Below, piece by piece: positions 7,333-15,006 of a DNA stretch of 64,000 nucleotides (position 1 is its first letter; the number at the start of each line of letters is the position of its first letter). The notes beneath the pieces were generated by a model, which saw only the letters and a program-made list of their open reading frames with translations, searched no databases and was not told the DNA's origin. A program made the translations under genes and the position numbers. Source of the stretch: Mycolicibacterium agri (lineage in GTDB: Bacteria; Actinomycetota; Actinomycetes; Mycobacteriales; Mycobacteriaceae); the NCBI RefSeq assembly GCF_002553505.1, contig NZ_PDCP01000020.1:1-64000 (forward strand), in the 5' to 3' direction.

Positions 7333-7367
7333 CGGCCCTGGCTCTCCGACGGGAGAGACCAGGGCCG
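7333..7367. terminator. Bidirectional hairpin terminator between sodN and a small membrane protein gene
   Basis: CGGCCCTGG (7333-7341) pairs with CCAGGGCCG (7359-7367), and inner CTCTCC pairs with GGAGAG, leaving a 4-nt loop and one bulge. CTTTA follows on the plus strand. It sits between two convergent genes. Confidence 0.75.
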
Positions 7368-7375
7368 CTTTACGC

Positions 7376-7528
7376 CTAGTACAGGACGATCAGGGCGAGT
7401 ATGCCCAGCAGCACCAGCGCGATGACGCCGGCGCGGACGAAGGCCACCAGCTGGCTGCGCGCGTAGACGTGCGCCGACGACTGCCACTCCGAGGCGGCGG
7501 ATCCGGTTCCGAACGGATGCGACGTCAT
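7376..7528 (-). CDS. Small single-pass membrane protein, 50 aa
   Basis: ATG (complement 7526-7528) to TAG (7376-7378). The protein starts MTSHPFGTGSAASEWQ, has a short polar segment (SSAHVYARSQLVAFV) and ends in one strong helix (about GVIALVLLGILALIVLY) reaching the C terminus, so it is tail anchored. It has no recognised family. Support comes from coding-like composition, the well-formed helix and a shared terminator with sodN. Confidence 0.65.
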   Translation of the reverse strand: MTSHPFGTGSAASEWQSSAHVYARSQLVAFVRAGVIALVLLGILALIVLY

Positions 7529-7733
7529 CTATAAGCCCCTGACCTGCGCGTTCAAATACCCACCCCCGTGAGATCCCTCACAACTGCCTGTTGTGACGCC
7601 GATCATAAACCTTTGTCAGCTCGGGGCGAAATCGGGCGCCTGGCCGTCGAATCACGGACCAAAAGTTAGAAGGGCAAGACATTTCGCTCACCGATCCCCG
7701 CCCTGTTGATCACTATTCGATAACGACCCCAGG

Positions 7734-7832
7734 TTATCCACAGTGACCCCAAGGAATCTCACAGATTCGGTAGCTCAGAGACACCCTCCGGGCTCGCCGG
7801 CCTGTGGATGAACCTGTGGAAATTGTGGATAG
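7734..7832. promoter_or_regulatory. Cluster of four DnaA-box-like sites
   Basis: TTATCCACA at 7734-7742 is a consensus DnaA box. TGTGGATGA (7803-7811), TGTGGAAAT (7815-7823) and TGTGGATAG (7824-7832) are inverted, near-consensus boxes, the last two directly abutting. dnaA/dnaN are not nearby, so this is not a conventional oriC. It could titrate DnaA or regulate the flanking genes. Confidence 0.55.
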
Positions 7833-7875
7833 TGCGACATTGCTGCTTGACGTGTGTCGACAAATCCTCGCTCCG

Positions 7876-7881
7876 TAGCAT
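7876..7881 (+). promoter_or_regulatory. -10 element for leaderless rhodanese gene
   Basis: TAGCAT, six nt before ATG 7888, with no ribosome site between them. Confidence 0.45.
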
Positions 7882-7887
7882 GACGGC

Positions 7888-8232
7888 ATGGACCGCGCAG
7901 GAGATGTTCGAGAGGTACAGGTGTCCGGGGTGCCGACCAGCTTCGACGAGTCGGTGGTCCTCCTCGACGTCCGAGAAGACGACGAATGGCAGCGCGGCCA
8001 CGCCGAGGGCGCCATCCACATCCCGATGGGGCAGGTGCCCGCCCGCATGAGCGAGATCGATCCGAACGCCAAGCTGTTCGTGGTCTGCCACCTCGGCGGC
8101 CGCTCCATGCGGGTGGCCGGCTACCTCGCGCAGAACGGCTACGCACCGATCAACGTCGCCGGCGGCATGCAGGCCTGGGTCGACGCCGGCAGGCCGGTCA
8201 TCACCGACGGCGGCGGCGTCGGCACCGTATGA
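7888..8232 (+). CDS. Single-domain rhodanese-like sulfurtransferase
   Basis: 114 aa covering one rhodanese domain: LLDVREDDEW at the start of the fold, GHAEGAIHIPMGQ, and the active loop VVCHLGGRS with Cys67 as the persulfide-carrying residue. It ends GGMQAWVDAGRPV, the usual C-terminal motif. The loop length suits a thiosulfate or persulfide sulfurtransferase rather than a Cdc25-type phosphatase. It lies 23 nt before the DUF4328 gene, which seems to have its own leaderless promoter. Confidence 0.88.
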   Translation: MDRAGDVREVQVSGVPTSFDESVVLLDVREDDEWQRGHAEGAIHIPMGQVPARMSEIDPNAKLFVVCHLGGRSMRVAGYLAQNGYAPINVAGGMQAWVDAGRPVITDGGGVGTV

Positions 8233-8243
8233 GCAACCGTCGT

Positions 8244-8249
8244 TAGGCT
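8244..8249 (+). promoter_or_regulatory. -10 element for leaderless DUF4328 gene
   Basis: TAGGCT, six nt before ATG 8256. Confidence 0.45.
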
Positions 8250-8255
8250 GGTCGA

Positions 8256-9362
8256 ATGATCCAGGTGTGTTCCCAGTGTGGGACGCGGTGGAATGTGCGG
8301 GACCGGCAGCGAGTCTGGTGTCCGCGGTGCAATGGCACCCTGCTGGCCCCGTCGGCGACGCCACCGCAGTCGGAGTGGCGTCCGACCGCACCGGCGGTGC
8401 GCCCGTCCGGGCAAGGCGCCCAGAACGCGCCGCCCCGGCTGCCACCGGGCTACCGCTGGATCGCCGTCCGTCCGGGGGCTCCGCCGCCGCCGCGCCGCCG
8501 CCCGCGTCATCCGGGCCCGACACCTCGCTACACCGAGATCCCCCGCTGGGGGCTGGTCGAGCCGGTCCAACCCGCCGAGACGGAGCAGCAGCAGGCAGAG
8601 CCGCGGCGCGGGCCTTCGACGGCAGCGCTGCGGGCCGTCCTGGTCACGACCATCACGGTGCTCGGCATCGCGGCGTTCGTGCACCTGGTGCGCTACGTGC
8701 TGCTCATCATCAACCGCGAGGTGCTGTTGAACCCCGTGGTGGCGTGGGCGGCCACCGGGTTGGGGGTGCTGGTCAGCGTGGCCGCGCTCTTCCTGATCTT
8801 CGCCACCTTCGTCCTGCTGACGAACTGGCTGATCGCGCGCCGGGCGGCGGCGTTCAAATACGTTGGTAGAGAAGAGCATCGCCCTCTATGGGCGCTGCGT
8901 GCCGGCTGTCTGGTGCCGTTCGTGAACCTGGTCTGGGCGCCGGTCTTCGTGATGGAGTTGGCCGGCGTCGAAGACCGCTTGGCGCACCTGCGCAGGCCGA
9001 TCACGGTGTGGTGGGTGGTGTGGGCCATGAGCACCGCGGTGTCGGTGTTTTCCATCGCAACGAGTTTCACCACCGACGCCCAAGGCATCGCCGACAACAC
9101 CGTGACCACGATCGTGGCGTATCTCATCGCCATGGCGGCGGTGGTCCTGGCGGGCCGGGTGCTGCTGGGCTTCGAGCGCAGCCCCGTCGAGAAGCCGACC
9201 ACGCGGTGGGTGCTCGTCGCCGACCGGTCGGCCGACGAGCAGGGGGAACGGCACCCCGACGACACCGCGGCGGACGAGACATCGAAGCAGGAATCGGACC
9301 ACACATCGGACGGCGAATCCGGCGTTCCGGTTGAGTCCGAAGGCCAGAATTCGGCAGCATAA
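8256..9362 (+). CDS. Zinc-ribbon plus DUF4328 membrane protein (Rv3843c-like)
   Basis: 368 aa. The N terminus is a small zinc ribbon (Cys5, Cys8, Cys22, Cys25), followed by a Pro/Arg-rich linker to about residue 125, then about five or six membrane helices of the DUF4328 type. The C-terminal 60 residues are hydrophilic and acidic. The mycobacterial orthologue Rv3843c has similar size and also precedes glpQ1. Function unknown. Only 4 nt separate it from glpQ1, so the two are probably cotranscribed. Confidence 0.8.
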   Translation: MIQVCSQCGTRWNVRDRQRVWCPRCNGTLLAPSATPPQSEWRPTAPAVRPSGQGAQNAPPRLPPGYRWIAVRPGAPPPPRRRPRHPGPTPRYTEIPRWGLVEPVQPAETEQQQAEPRRGPSTAALRAVLVTTITVLGIAAFVHLVRYVLLIINREVLLNPVVAWAATGLGVLVSVAALFLIFATFVLLTNWLIARRAAAFKYVGREEHRPLWALRAGCLVPFVNLVWAPVFVMELAGVEDRLAHLRRPITVWWVVWAMSTAVSVFSIATSFTTDAQGIADNTVTTIVAYLIAMAAVVLAGRVLLGFERSPVEKPTTRWVLVADRSADEQGERHPDDTAADETSKQESDHTSDGESGVPVESEGQNSAA

Positions 9363-9366
9363 CCCT

Positions 9367-10203
9367 ATGAGCACGGGCGACGTCGGAGCCGGCCAAGGGT
9401 CCGGCGGTCACCCGTTCGTGGTGGCGCATCGAGGAGCGTCAGCCGAACGTCCCGAGCACACCCTGGCCGCCTACGAACTCGCGCTGAAAGAGGGCGCCGA
9501 CGGTGTGGAGTGCGATGTCCGGCTGACCCGCGACGGGCATCTGGTGTGTGTGCACGACCGCCGAGTGGATCGCACGTCCGACGGCACCGGGCTCGTCAGC
9601 GAGATGACGCTGGCCGAGCTGAGGGAGTTGAATTTCGGCTCCTGGCATGCCAGTTGGCGCGGCGACGGTTCGCACGGCGACACCGGAGTGCTGACGCTCG
9701 ACGCGCTTGTCTCGCTGGTGCTCGACTGGCATCGCCCGGTGAAGCTGTTCATCGAAACCAAGCATCCGGTGCGCTACGGCGCGCTGGTGGAGAGCAAGGT
9801 GCTTGCGCTGCTGCACCGCTACGGCATCGCCTCGCCCGCGTCGGCCGACCTGTCGCGTGCGGTGGTGATGTCGTTCTCGGCCGCGGCCGTGTGGCGGATC
9901 CGGCGGGCCGCTCCGCTGCTGCCCACCGTGCTGCTCGGCGAGACGTCCCGCTTCCTGGGCGGCAGCGCGGCCACCACCGTCGGTGCCACCGCGGTCGGTC
10001 CCTCGATCGCCACGCTGCGCGAGCATCCCGAACTCGTCGACCGCGCCGCCGCGCAGGGCCGCGCGCTGTACTGCTGGACCGTCGACCATTACGAGGACGT
10101 GCGCTACTGCGGTGACCTCGAGGTGGCGTGGGTGGCGACCAATCATCCGGGCCGCACCAAGGACTGGCTGCAGAACGGCCTCACCGGTGCGGGCCGCGAC
10201 TGA
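9367..10203 (+). CDS. glpQ1: Glycerophosphodiester phosphodiesterase GlpQ1
   Basis: 278 aa from ATG 9367; an earlier in-frame start at 9331 would overlap the upstream gene. The GDPD signature is complete: HRGASAERPEHT at residues 21-32, then ECDVRLTRDGHLVCVHD, which supply the metal ligands and catalytic histidines. It hydrolyses glycerophosphodiesters to glycerol 3-phosphate and an alcohol. No signal peptide is seen, so it is probably cytoplasmic. It is orthologous by position to Rv3842c. M. tuberculosis has bfrB next to it; here no ferritin gene is present. Confidence 0.9.
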   Translation: MSTGDVGAGQGSGGHPFVVAHRGASAERPEHTLAAYELALKEGADGVECDVRLTRDGHLVCVHDRRVDRTSDGTGLVSEMTLAELRELNFGSWHASWRGDGSHGDTGVLTLDALVSLVLDWHRPVKLFIETKHPVRYGALVESKVLALLHRYGIASPASADLSRAVVMSFSAAAVWRIRRAAPLLPTVLLGETSRFLGGSAATTVGATAVGPSIATLREHPELVDRAAAQGRALYCWTVDHYEDVRYCGDLEVAWVATNHPGRTKDWLQNGLTGAGRD

Positions 10204-10220
10204 GCGCGACCAGGACGCGG

Positions 10221-11450
10221 TTACGGGATCGCCCCGGCGTCGAGCACGTCCTGGGGCACCGGTGTGTCCGATCTCAACGCGGAAAACAGTTGTTCGGCGG
10301 TGCCCTCATCCCACACCACGACGGAACCCGAATTGCCGCCGGTGAATTCGCCGATCGGCACGGTGGTGGTGGTGACGTCACCGCGCAGCGCCCACGCCAG
10401 CCGGGCCAGATCCCACACGTGATCGTCGGTGTTGACCGACAGCGAGTCGCCGACCGCGCGGGCCATAGGTAACCAGCGCAGCGGGTTGAGCAACACGGTC
10501 GGGCTGGCGGCGCGGTGCATCAGCGCCGACATGAATTGGCGCTGGTTGACCATGCGGTCCAGATCGGCACGCGGAGTGGCGCGGGTGCGGACATAACCGA
10601 GCGCGGTGCGGCCGTCGAGCTTCTGGCAGCCCGGCTGCAGATCGATTCCTGCCAACGGGTCGACGATCGGCTCCGGCGGACACATCGTCACGCCGCCAAC
10701 GGCATCGACGAGCCGGGCGAATCCGTCGAACTCGACTTCGGCGTAATGGTCGAGGCGCAATCCCGTTGCCTGCTCGATGGTTTGGGCCAGCAGCGGGGCT
10801 CCGCCGAAGGCGAACGCGGCGTTGATCTTGTCCGAGCCGTAGTCGGGGATGTCGGTATACGAGTCGCGCGGAATCGACACCATCGTCGTCGGGGTGTCCG
10901 ACCACAACGCGGGAATGTGCACCAGCAGGATCGTGTCGGTGTGCCCGTTGCCGATATCGCCGCCGGTGCCCAGTTCGGCCTGCTGCTCGGGCGACAACCC
11001 CTGCCTGCTGTCCGACCCGACGAGCAACCAGGTCGTGCCTTTGCCCGCTGCGGGCCGGTCGGCGTAGTCCGGCAGTGCCGCGATCCGGTGCAGTTTGGTG
11101 TCGACCCAGAACGCGGTGCCGATCAGGCCGACGACGCCAAGCACCGCGACGAGGAACAGGGCGAGCACGACGCGACGCAGCCGTCCCTTCTTGCGGGGTG
11201 GCCGCGGTGCGGGCGGGGCTTGCCGCGCAACGCGATTGGGTGGCCGGGGCGGTGGTCGGTGCGACGGCGGTGGTGGCGGCCGATGTGGTGGTGGCCGGAA
11301 GGACGGCGGCGGGGGTGGCGGCGCCGGGCGCCGCTGCGGCGTTGCGGGATTGGGTGGCCACGCCGGCGGCGGTCGGTAGTTCGGGTCCCGCCGGATCACC
11401 TGTGACGGCTCACGCCGCCGCCGGGGCGGAGGCTGCCGATCGCCGTTCAC
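10221..11450 (-). CDS. LytR-CpsA-Psr (LCP) family cell-wall ligase
   Basis: 409 aa, GTG start. The first 90 residues are an Arg/Pro-rich cytoplasmic tail with poly-Pro runs. One membrane helix follows (about 93-115), then an extracellular LCP domain with WLLVGSDSRQGLSPEQQ, DTILLVHIP, SIPRDSYTDIPDYG and GYVRTRATPRADLDR, the Asp and Arg residues that bind pyrophosphate and lipid. LCP enzymes attach arabinogalactan to peptidoglycan in mycobacteria. It is the last gene of a minus-strand run with the CPBP protease and DUF2470 genes. The position corresponds to Rv3840, a shorter LCP-related protein in M. tuberculosis. Confidence 0.88.
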   Translation of the reverse strand: MNGDRQPPPRRRREPSQVIRRDPNYRPPPAWPPNPATPQRRPAPPPPPPSFRPPPHRPPPPPSHRPPPRPPNRVARQAPPAPRPPRKKGRLRRVVLALFLVAVLGVVGLIGTAFWVDTKLHRIAALPDYADRPAAGKGTTWLLVGSDSRQGLSPEQQAELGTGGDIGNGHTDTILLVHIPALWSDTPTTMVSIPRDSYTDIPDYGSDKINAAFAFGGAPLLAQTIEQATGLRLDHYAEVEFDGFARLVDAVGGVTMCPPEPIVDPLAGIDLQPGCQKLDGRTALGYVRTRATPRADLDRMVNQRQFMSALMHRAASPTVLLNPLRWLPMARAVGDSLSVNTDDHVWDLARLAWALRGDVTTTTVPIGEFTGGNSGSVVVWDEGTAEQLFSALRSDTPVPQDVLDAGAIP

Positions 11451-11471
11451 AAAAAGACTGTACGTGCTCGG

Positions 11472-12236
11472 CTACTTCAACCAGCCCAGATGGCTCGCGA
11501 GCAGGGCATATCCGACGAAGGCCACGGTGTCGATCACGCCGTGGGCGATCACCAGCGGCCACAGCCGCCCGGTGCGCCGCCACGTGTAGCCGAACACCAG
11601 GCCCATCGCCAGGTTGCCCAGGCCTGCGCCCCAACCCTGGTACAGGTGGTAGGCGCCGCGCAGCAGGCTGGTGGCGACCAACGCGACGATCGGGTGTACC
11701 CGCAGTTGCTGCAGCCGGGTCAGCAGATACCCGACGACGATGACTTCCTCGGCCCAGCCGTTGGCGAAGGCCAACAGGATCAGCACCGGGATGTGCCACC
11801 ACGAGTGCTCCTGCGTGGACGGCTCGACCGCGACGCTCATGCCGAGTGCCCGCGCCGCGATGTACAGCCCGAGACCGGGCAAGCCGATGAGGGCGGCCAG
11901 GCCGATGCCGCCGAGCACGTCGGGCCGCAGCCGGATCCGGCCCAGCCCGATCCGCGCGAGCCCAATGCCGCTGCGCCACAACAGATACAGCCCCAGGCAG
12001 CCCCATGCCACCAGTTGCGCGACCCTCGCCAGGTTGAGTCCGAGGTTGATCAGGTCGAACGGCGACAGCCGCGGATTGAGCGCGACGGTCTGCTTGGCCA
12101 GATTGAGCAGGATCGCCTCGACGAGGTCGAGGATCGCGGTGTAGGCGCTCAGGCCGAACGTGACCGCGAGGACGACGGCGATCTCGATGCGAAGCGCGTG
12201 CCGGTTGGATCCGGTCAGATCCTCGGTCGCGCTCAC
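11472..12236 (-). CDS. CPBP-family intramembrane glutamic endopeptidase
   Basis: 254 aa from GTG 12236; GTG 12287 would give 271 aa but overlaps the upstream gene by 46 nt. About seven or eight hydrophobic helices. The Abi/CPBP motifs are present: WAEEVIVVGYLLTRL with the paired glutamates, LLRGAYHLYQGWG with the conserved His, and LVIAHGVIDTVAF near the end. These membrane proteases process peptides or prenylated proteins; several function in bacteriocin immunity. The substrate here is unknown. It sits 5 nt after the DUF2470 gene and 21 nt before the LCP gene. Confidence 0.85.
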   Translation of the reverse strand: MSATEDLTGSNRHALRIEIAVVLAVTFGLSAYTAILDLVEAILLNLAKQTVALNPRLSPFDLINLGLNLARVAQLVAWGCLGLYLLWRSGIGLARIGLGRIRLRPDVLGGIGLAALIGLPGLGLYIAARALGMSVAVEPSTQEHSWWHIPVLILLAFANGWAEEVIVVGYLLTRLQQLRVHPIVALVATSLLRGAYHLYQGWGAGLGNLAMGLVFGYTWRRTGRLWPLVIAHGVIDTVAFVGYALLASHLGWLK

Positions 12237-12241
12237 CGAAG

Positions 12242-13045
12242 CTACGGTAGCGGGCGCCTCGCCCGCAGGCCGTTGAGGAAGGGGCACCCCATCAGTATCC
12301 GGATCGCCTTCGACAGGCCGGTCACGTCGTCGACCGGCTTCGGGAACGCCAGCCGCACATCGTGATCGCCCTCGTCGTTCTCGACGCGCAACTGCACGCC
12401 GTAGCGGTCAAGGCCGAGCGGTCGAACGCGGCCGCGCCGCAACGACGGCGGCAGCCGGTCGGCCAGCCGGTCGATGACGTCGCGGTGCGCAACCTCCATG
12501 TGCCGCAGCCAGCAGGACTCCATCGCGGCGAACGGGTCGGGCCGCGCCTGCAGCAGCGCGCTGACGCCGATCGACTCCGCGCCCGTCGAGTCGGCGGCCA
12601 CGACGGACTCCACCTCCAGCCGAACCAGCGTCAGCCGATCGTCGCAGTCGGCTGGATTAGTCGAATTCACTTGCAGTAGCGCAGGATTGGGGTTCTCTTC
12701 GGCGATCAGGTCGAGCAGCGCGGGCACCTCGCCGTCCGGTACGGCGTGCACGCTGCCGCGGATCCACACCAGCGAGCGCACCGGTTCGCGCAACGGAAGC
12801 GGCGCATAGTCGGTCATCTCGAGTACTGCCTGTACCCCCGCGGCGCCAGCGGAGATTGCCATCTCGGCCACGACGCCATGCACCGGAACGGTGATCGCGA
12901 AGGAACCGTCGCCAAGCAGGTGATGCACCGCGCACGTGGTCGGTTCGACGCCTTCGATGGCCAGCATCGCGCCGCCCGCCCGCGCGCAGGTGCTTCGGAT
13001 CCGTTCGGCCGTTGTCGGTGCCGTCGTCGTTGCCGGTGCCGCCAT
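12242..13045 (-). CDS. DUF2470-domain protein, Rv3839-like, iron-regulated
   Basis: 267 aa, ATG with AGGAGGGG upstream. The C-terminal part (HMEVAHRDVIDRLADRLPPS to the end) resembles DUF2470, a heme/FMN-utilisation-associated domain; the N-terminal half is an FMN-binding-split-barrel-like region (SLVWIRGSVHAVP). The M. tuberculosis orthologue Rv3839 is repressed by IdeR under high iron, and two overlapping IdeR-box-like sequences lie 19-47 nt upstream of this start. A role in heme or iron use is plausible but unproven. It leads a three-gene run with the CPBP and LCP genes. Confidence 0.8.
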   Translation of the reverse strand: MAAPATTTAPTTAERIRSTCARAGGAMLAIEGVEPTTCAVHHLLGDGSFAITVPVHGVVAEMAISAGAAGVQAVLEMTDYAPLPLREPVRSLVWIRGSVHAVPDGEVPALLDLIAEENPNPALLQVNSTNPADCDDRLTLVRLEVESVVAADSTGAESIGVSALLQARPDPFAAMESCWLRHMEVAHRDVIDRLADRLPPSLRRGRVRPLGLDRYGVQLRVENDEGDHDVRLAFPKPVDDVTGLSKAIRILMGCPFLNGLRARRPLP

Positions 13046-13063
13046 AAGCTCCCCTCCTGTAGA

Positions 13064-13092
13064 TAAGGTGACCCTAACTTAGCGTTGCCTAA
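13064..13092 (-). promoter_or_regulatory. Two overlapping IdeR (iron) boxes
   Basis: TAAGGTGACCCTAACTTAG (13064-13082) and CTAACTTAGCGTTGCCTAA (13074-13092) match the 19-bp consensus TTAGGTTAGGCTAACCTAA at about 14 and 13 positions respectively. They overlap by nine bases, as occurs at strongly iron-repressed mycobacterial promoters. They lie directly upstream of the DUF2470 gene; pheA, transcribed away, starts at 13159. Confidence 0.75.
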
Positions 13093-13146
13093 CTCGACCC
13101 GCAAGACGCACCTCTCGACAGCCCGGGTCTGGGCACGGTGACCGGA

Positions 13147-13152
13147 TAGGGT
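13147..13152 (+). promoter_or_regulatory. -10 element for leaderless pheA
   Basis: TAGGGT, six nt before the GTG start at 13159; no ribosome site. Confidence 0.5.
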
Positions 13153-13158
13153 TGATTT

Positions 13159-14106
13159 GTGCCCCGCATCGCCTATCTCGGCCCCGAAGGAACCTTCACC
13201 GAGGCGGCTCTGATCCGGATGGCCGGCGAGGGCATGTTGCCTGGTGGCGGCGCTTTCAGCGACGTCGACCCGCTACCCACCGACAGCACCACCGCCGCCG
13301 TGGCGGCCGTCCGCTCCGGCGATGCCGACTACGCGTGCGTGCCGATCGAAAACTCGATCGAGGGATCGGTGCTGCCGACGTTGGACAGCCTCGCCACCGG
13401 CCCGGAGGTGCAGATCTTCACCGAACTCACCCTCGACGTCGCGTTCACGATCGCGGTGCGCCCCAACACAGCCGCGGGTGACGTGCGTACTGTCGCCGCG
13501 TTCCCGGTCGCCAGCGCGCAGGTGCGCAACTGGCTGGCCGCCAACCTGCCGTCGGCCCGGCTGATTCCGGCCATCTCCAATGCCGCGGCGGCCAGCGATG
13601 TCGCCGAGGGCCGCGCCGATGCGGGCGTGAGCACGGCGCTGGCCGCCGAACGGTACGGGCTCGAGGCACTGGCGTCCGGCGTCGTCGACGAACCCAACGC
13701 CAGGACCCGGTTCGTGCTCGTCGGGCAGCCCGCTCCGCCACCGCCGAGCACCGGCGCGGACCGCACCTCCGTGGTGTTGCGCCTCGACAACGTCCCTGGG
13801 GCGCTGGTGTCGGCGCTGACCGAGTTCGCCATCCGCGATATCGACCTGACGCGAATCGAATCCCGGCCCACCAGAAGGGAGTTGGGCACCTACATCTTCT
13901 TCCTCGACTGTGTCGGCCACATCGACGACGACGCCGTCGCCGAGGCACTCAAAGCGCTTCACCGTCGTTGTGCAGATGTGCGTTATCTCGGATCGTGGCC
14001 GACCGGGTCGGCCGTAGGTGCTCTGCCCCCGAATCTGGACGAACCCTCGCAGTGGCTGGCGATGCTGCGGGACGGCAAACGGCCCCAGGGAGCGGATGGC
14101 CCATGA
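13159..14106 (+). CDS. pheA: Prephenate dehydratase
   Basis: 315 aa, GTG start after MPRIAYLGPEGTFTEAAL, the family N terminus. Catalytic region: NSIEGSVLPTLDSL and the RTRFVLVG segment. A C-terminal ACT domain (about residues 200-280) contains GALVSALTEF and ESRPTRRELG, the phenylalanine-sensing GALV and ESRP motifs. It decarboxylates and dehydrates prephenate to phenylpyruvate in phenylalanine synthesis and should be feedback controlled. It is orthologous to Rv3838c. Its stop overlaps the ATG of the phosphatase gene (ATGA). Confidence 0.95.
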   Translation: MPRIAYLGPEGTFTEAALIRMAGEGMLPGGGAFSDVDPLPTDSTTAAVAAVRSGDADYACVPIENSIEGSVLPTLDSLATGPEVQIFTELTLDVAFTIAVRPNTAAGDVRTVAAFPVASAQVRNWLAANLPSARLIPAISNAAAASDVAEGRADAGVSTALAAERYGLEALASGVVDEPNARTRFVLVGQPAPPPPSTGADRTSVVLRLDNVPGALVSALTEFAIRDIDLTRIESRPTRRELGTYIFFLDCVGHIDDDAVAEALKALHRRCADVRYLGSWPTGSAVGALPPNLDEPSQWLAMLRDGKRPQGADGP

Positions 14107-14789
14107 GTGGGCGGCTGATCCTGGTGCGGCACGGGCAGTCGAAGGGCAACGCGGAACGGCGGCTGGACACCCGCCCGCCCGGCGCCGAACTCACCGACCT
14201 CGGCCGCGAACAGGCCCGCGGATTCGCGCAGGGCTGGCGACACGAGATCGGGATGGTCGTGCACTCGGTGGCCGTACGCGCCGCGCAGACCGCCGCCGAG
14301 ATCGGCAACCATCGCCGGCTGCGGCCGGTCGAGCACGACGGCATCCATGAGGTGCAGGTCGGCGAGTTGGAGAACCGCAGCGACGACGCCGCCATCGAGG
14401 AGTTCAACCGGATCTACCAACGCTGGCACGAAGGCGATCTAGACCATCCGCTGCCAGAAGGCGAGACCGGCCGCGAGGTGCTGGAGCGCTACGTCCCGGT
14501 GCTCACCCAGCTGCGGGTGCGCTATCTCGACGACGACGCGTGGCGCCGCGACATCGTGGTCGTGAGCCACGGCGCGGCGATTCGTCTGGTGGCAGCCACC
14601 CTGGCCGGCGTCGACGGTAGCTTCGCGCTGGACCATCACCTCGGCAACGCCGGCTCGATCGTGCTCGCGCCGATCACCGACGGGAGGTGGAGCTGTCTGC
14701 ACTGGGGCGCCAAGGCGCCGCCGTTCTATCCCGAGCCCGACGTTCACCCCGTCGAGGACGCGCTGTCCTCCGCCGACCCCATGGGTTGA
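14103..14789 (+). CDS. Histidine phosphatase (phosphoglycerate mutase-like)
   Basis: 228 aa. The start MSGRLILVRHGQSKGNAE carries the RHG motif with the phospho-accepting histidine; a second conserved His is in VVVSHGAAIRLVAATL. Its length and position match Rv3837c. The family includes broad phosphatases and few true mutases, so the substrate cannot be assigned. It is translationally coupled to pheA. Its last 46 nt overlap a convergent Cys-rich small gene. Confidence 0.88.
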   Translation: MSGRLILVRHGQSKGNAERRLDTRPPGAELTDLGREQARGFAQGWRHEIGMVVHSVAVRAAQTAAEIGNHRRLRPVEHDGIHEVQVGELENRSDDAAIEEFNRIYQRWHEGDLDHPLPEGETGREVLERYVPVLTQLRVRYLDDDAWRRDIVVVSHGAAIRLVAATLAGVDGSFALDHHLGNAGSIVLAPITDGRWSCLHWGAKAPPFYPEPDVHPVEDALSSADPMG

Positions 14790-14953
14790 GCGCAGGTACA
14801 CCCGACGGCCTCGCAGTCGATCTTGAAGGCGTGCACCACCTCGGGTGTCACGCAATCGTCCTCGGTGCACTCCGTCCACGTCAGCGCGTGATGGATGACG
14901 GTGCCGTGGCAGTGGTCGAGACCTTCTCGACACTCGCGGCAGGCGTTATCCAT
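14744..14953 (-). CDS. Small Cys-rich protein, 69 aa
   Basis: ATG 14953 to a TGA-type stop at 14744. It contains eight cysteines and several histidines, arranged as CRECREGLDHCH, then CTEDDC, then DCEAVGCTC, which looks like a compact metal site. It has no signal peptide. Its 3' end overlaps the phosphatase gene by 46 nt. The ordered Cys/His spacing and lack of a competing gene make it a likely real protein; its function is unknown. Confidence 0.65.
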   Translation of the reverse strand: MDNACRECREGLDHCHGTVIHHALTWTECTEDDCVTPEVVHAFKIDCEAVGCTCAQPMGSAEDSASSTG

Positions 14954-15006
14954 GGCCCCTTGATAGCACCACCGAGCGACAATTCGTGGTTGCCGCGCTG
15001 AGGAAT

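Larger units (their letters stand above)
7529..7887. other. Intergenic region with DnaA-box-like cluster
   Basis: 359 nt between the divergent small membrane protein gene and the rhodanese gene. It carries a perfect TTATCCACA and three TGTGGAxxx boxes (7734-7832), plus A/T-richer sequence at 7540-7730. The rhodanese promoter lies at the right end. No ORF or RNA gene is recognised. Confidence 0.5.

Noticed and set aside
7734..7832. Chromosomal origin oriC
   Set aside because: There are DnaA boxes but no dnaA or dnaN flanks and no long A/T-rich unwinding region.
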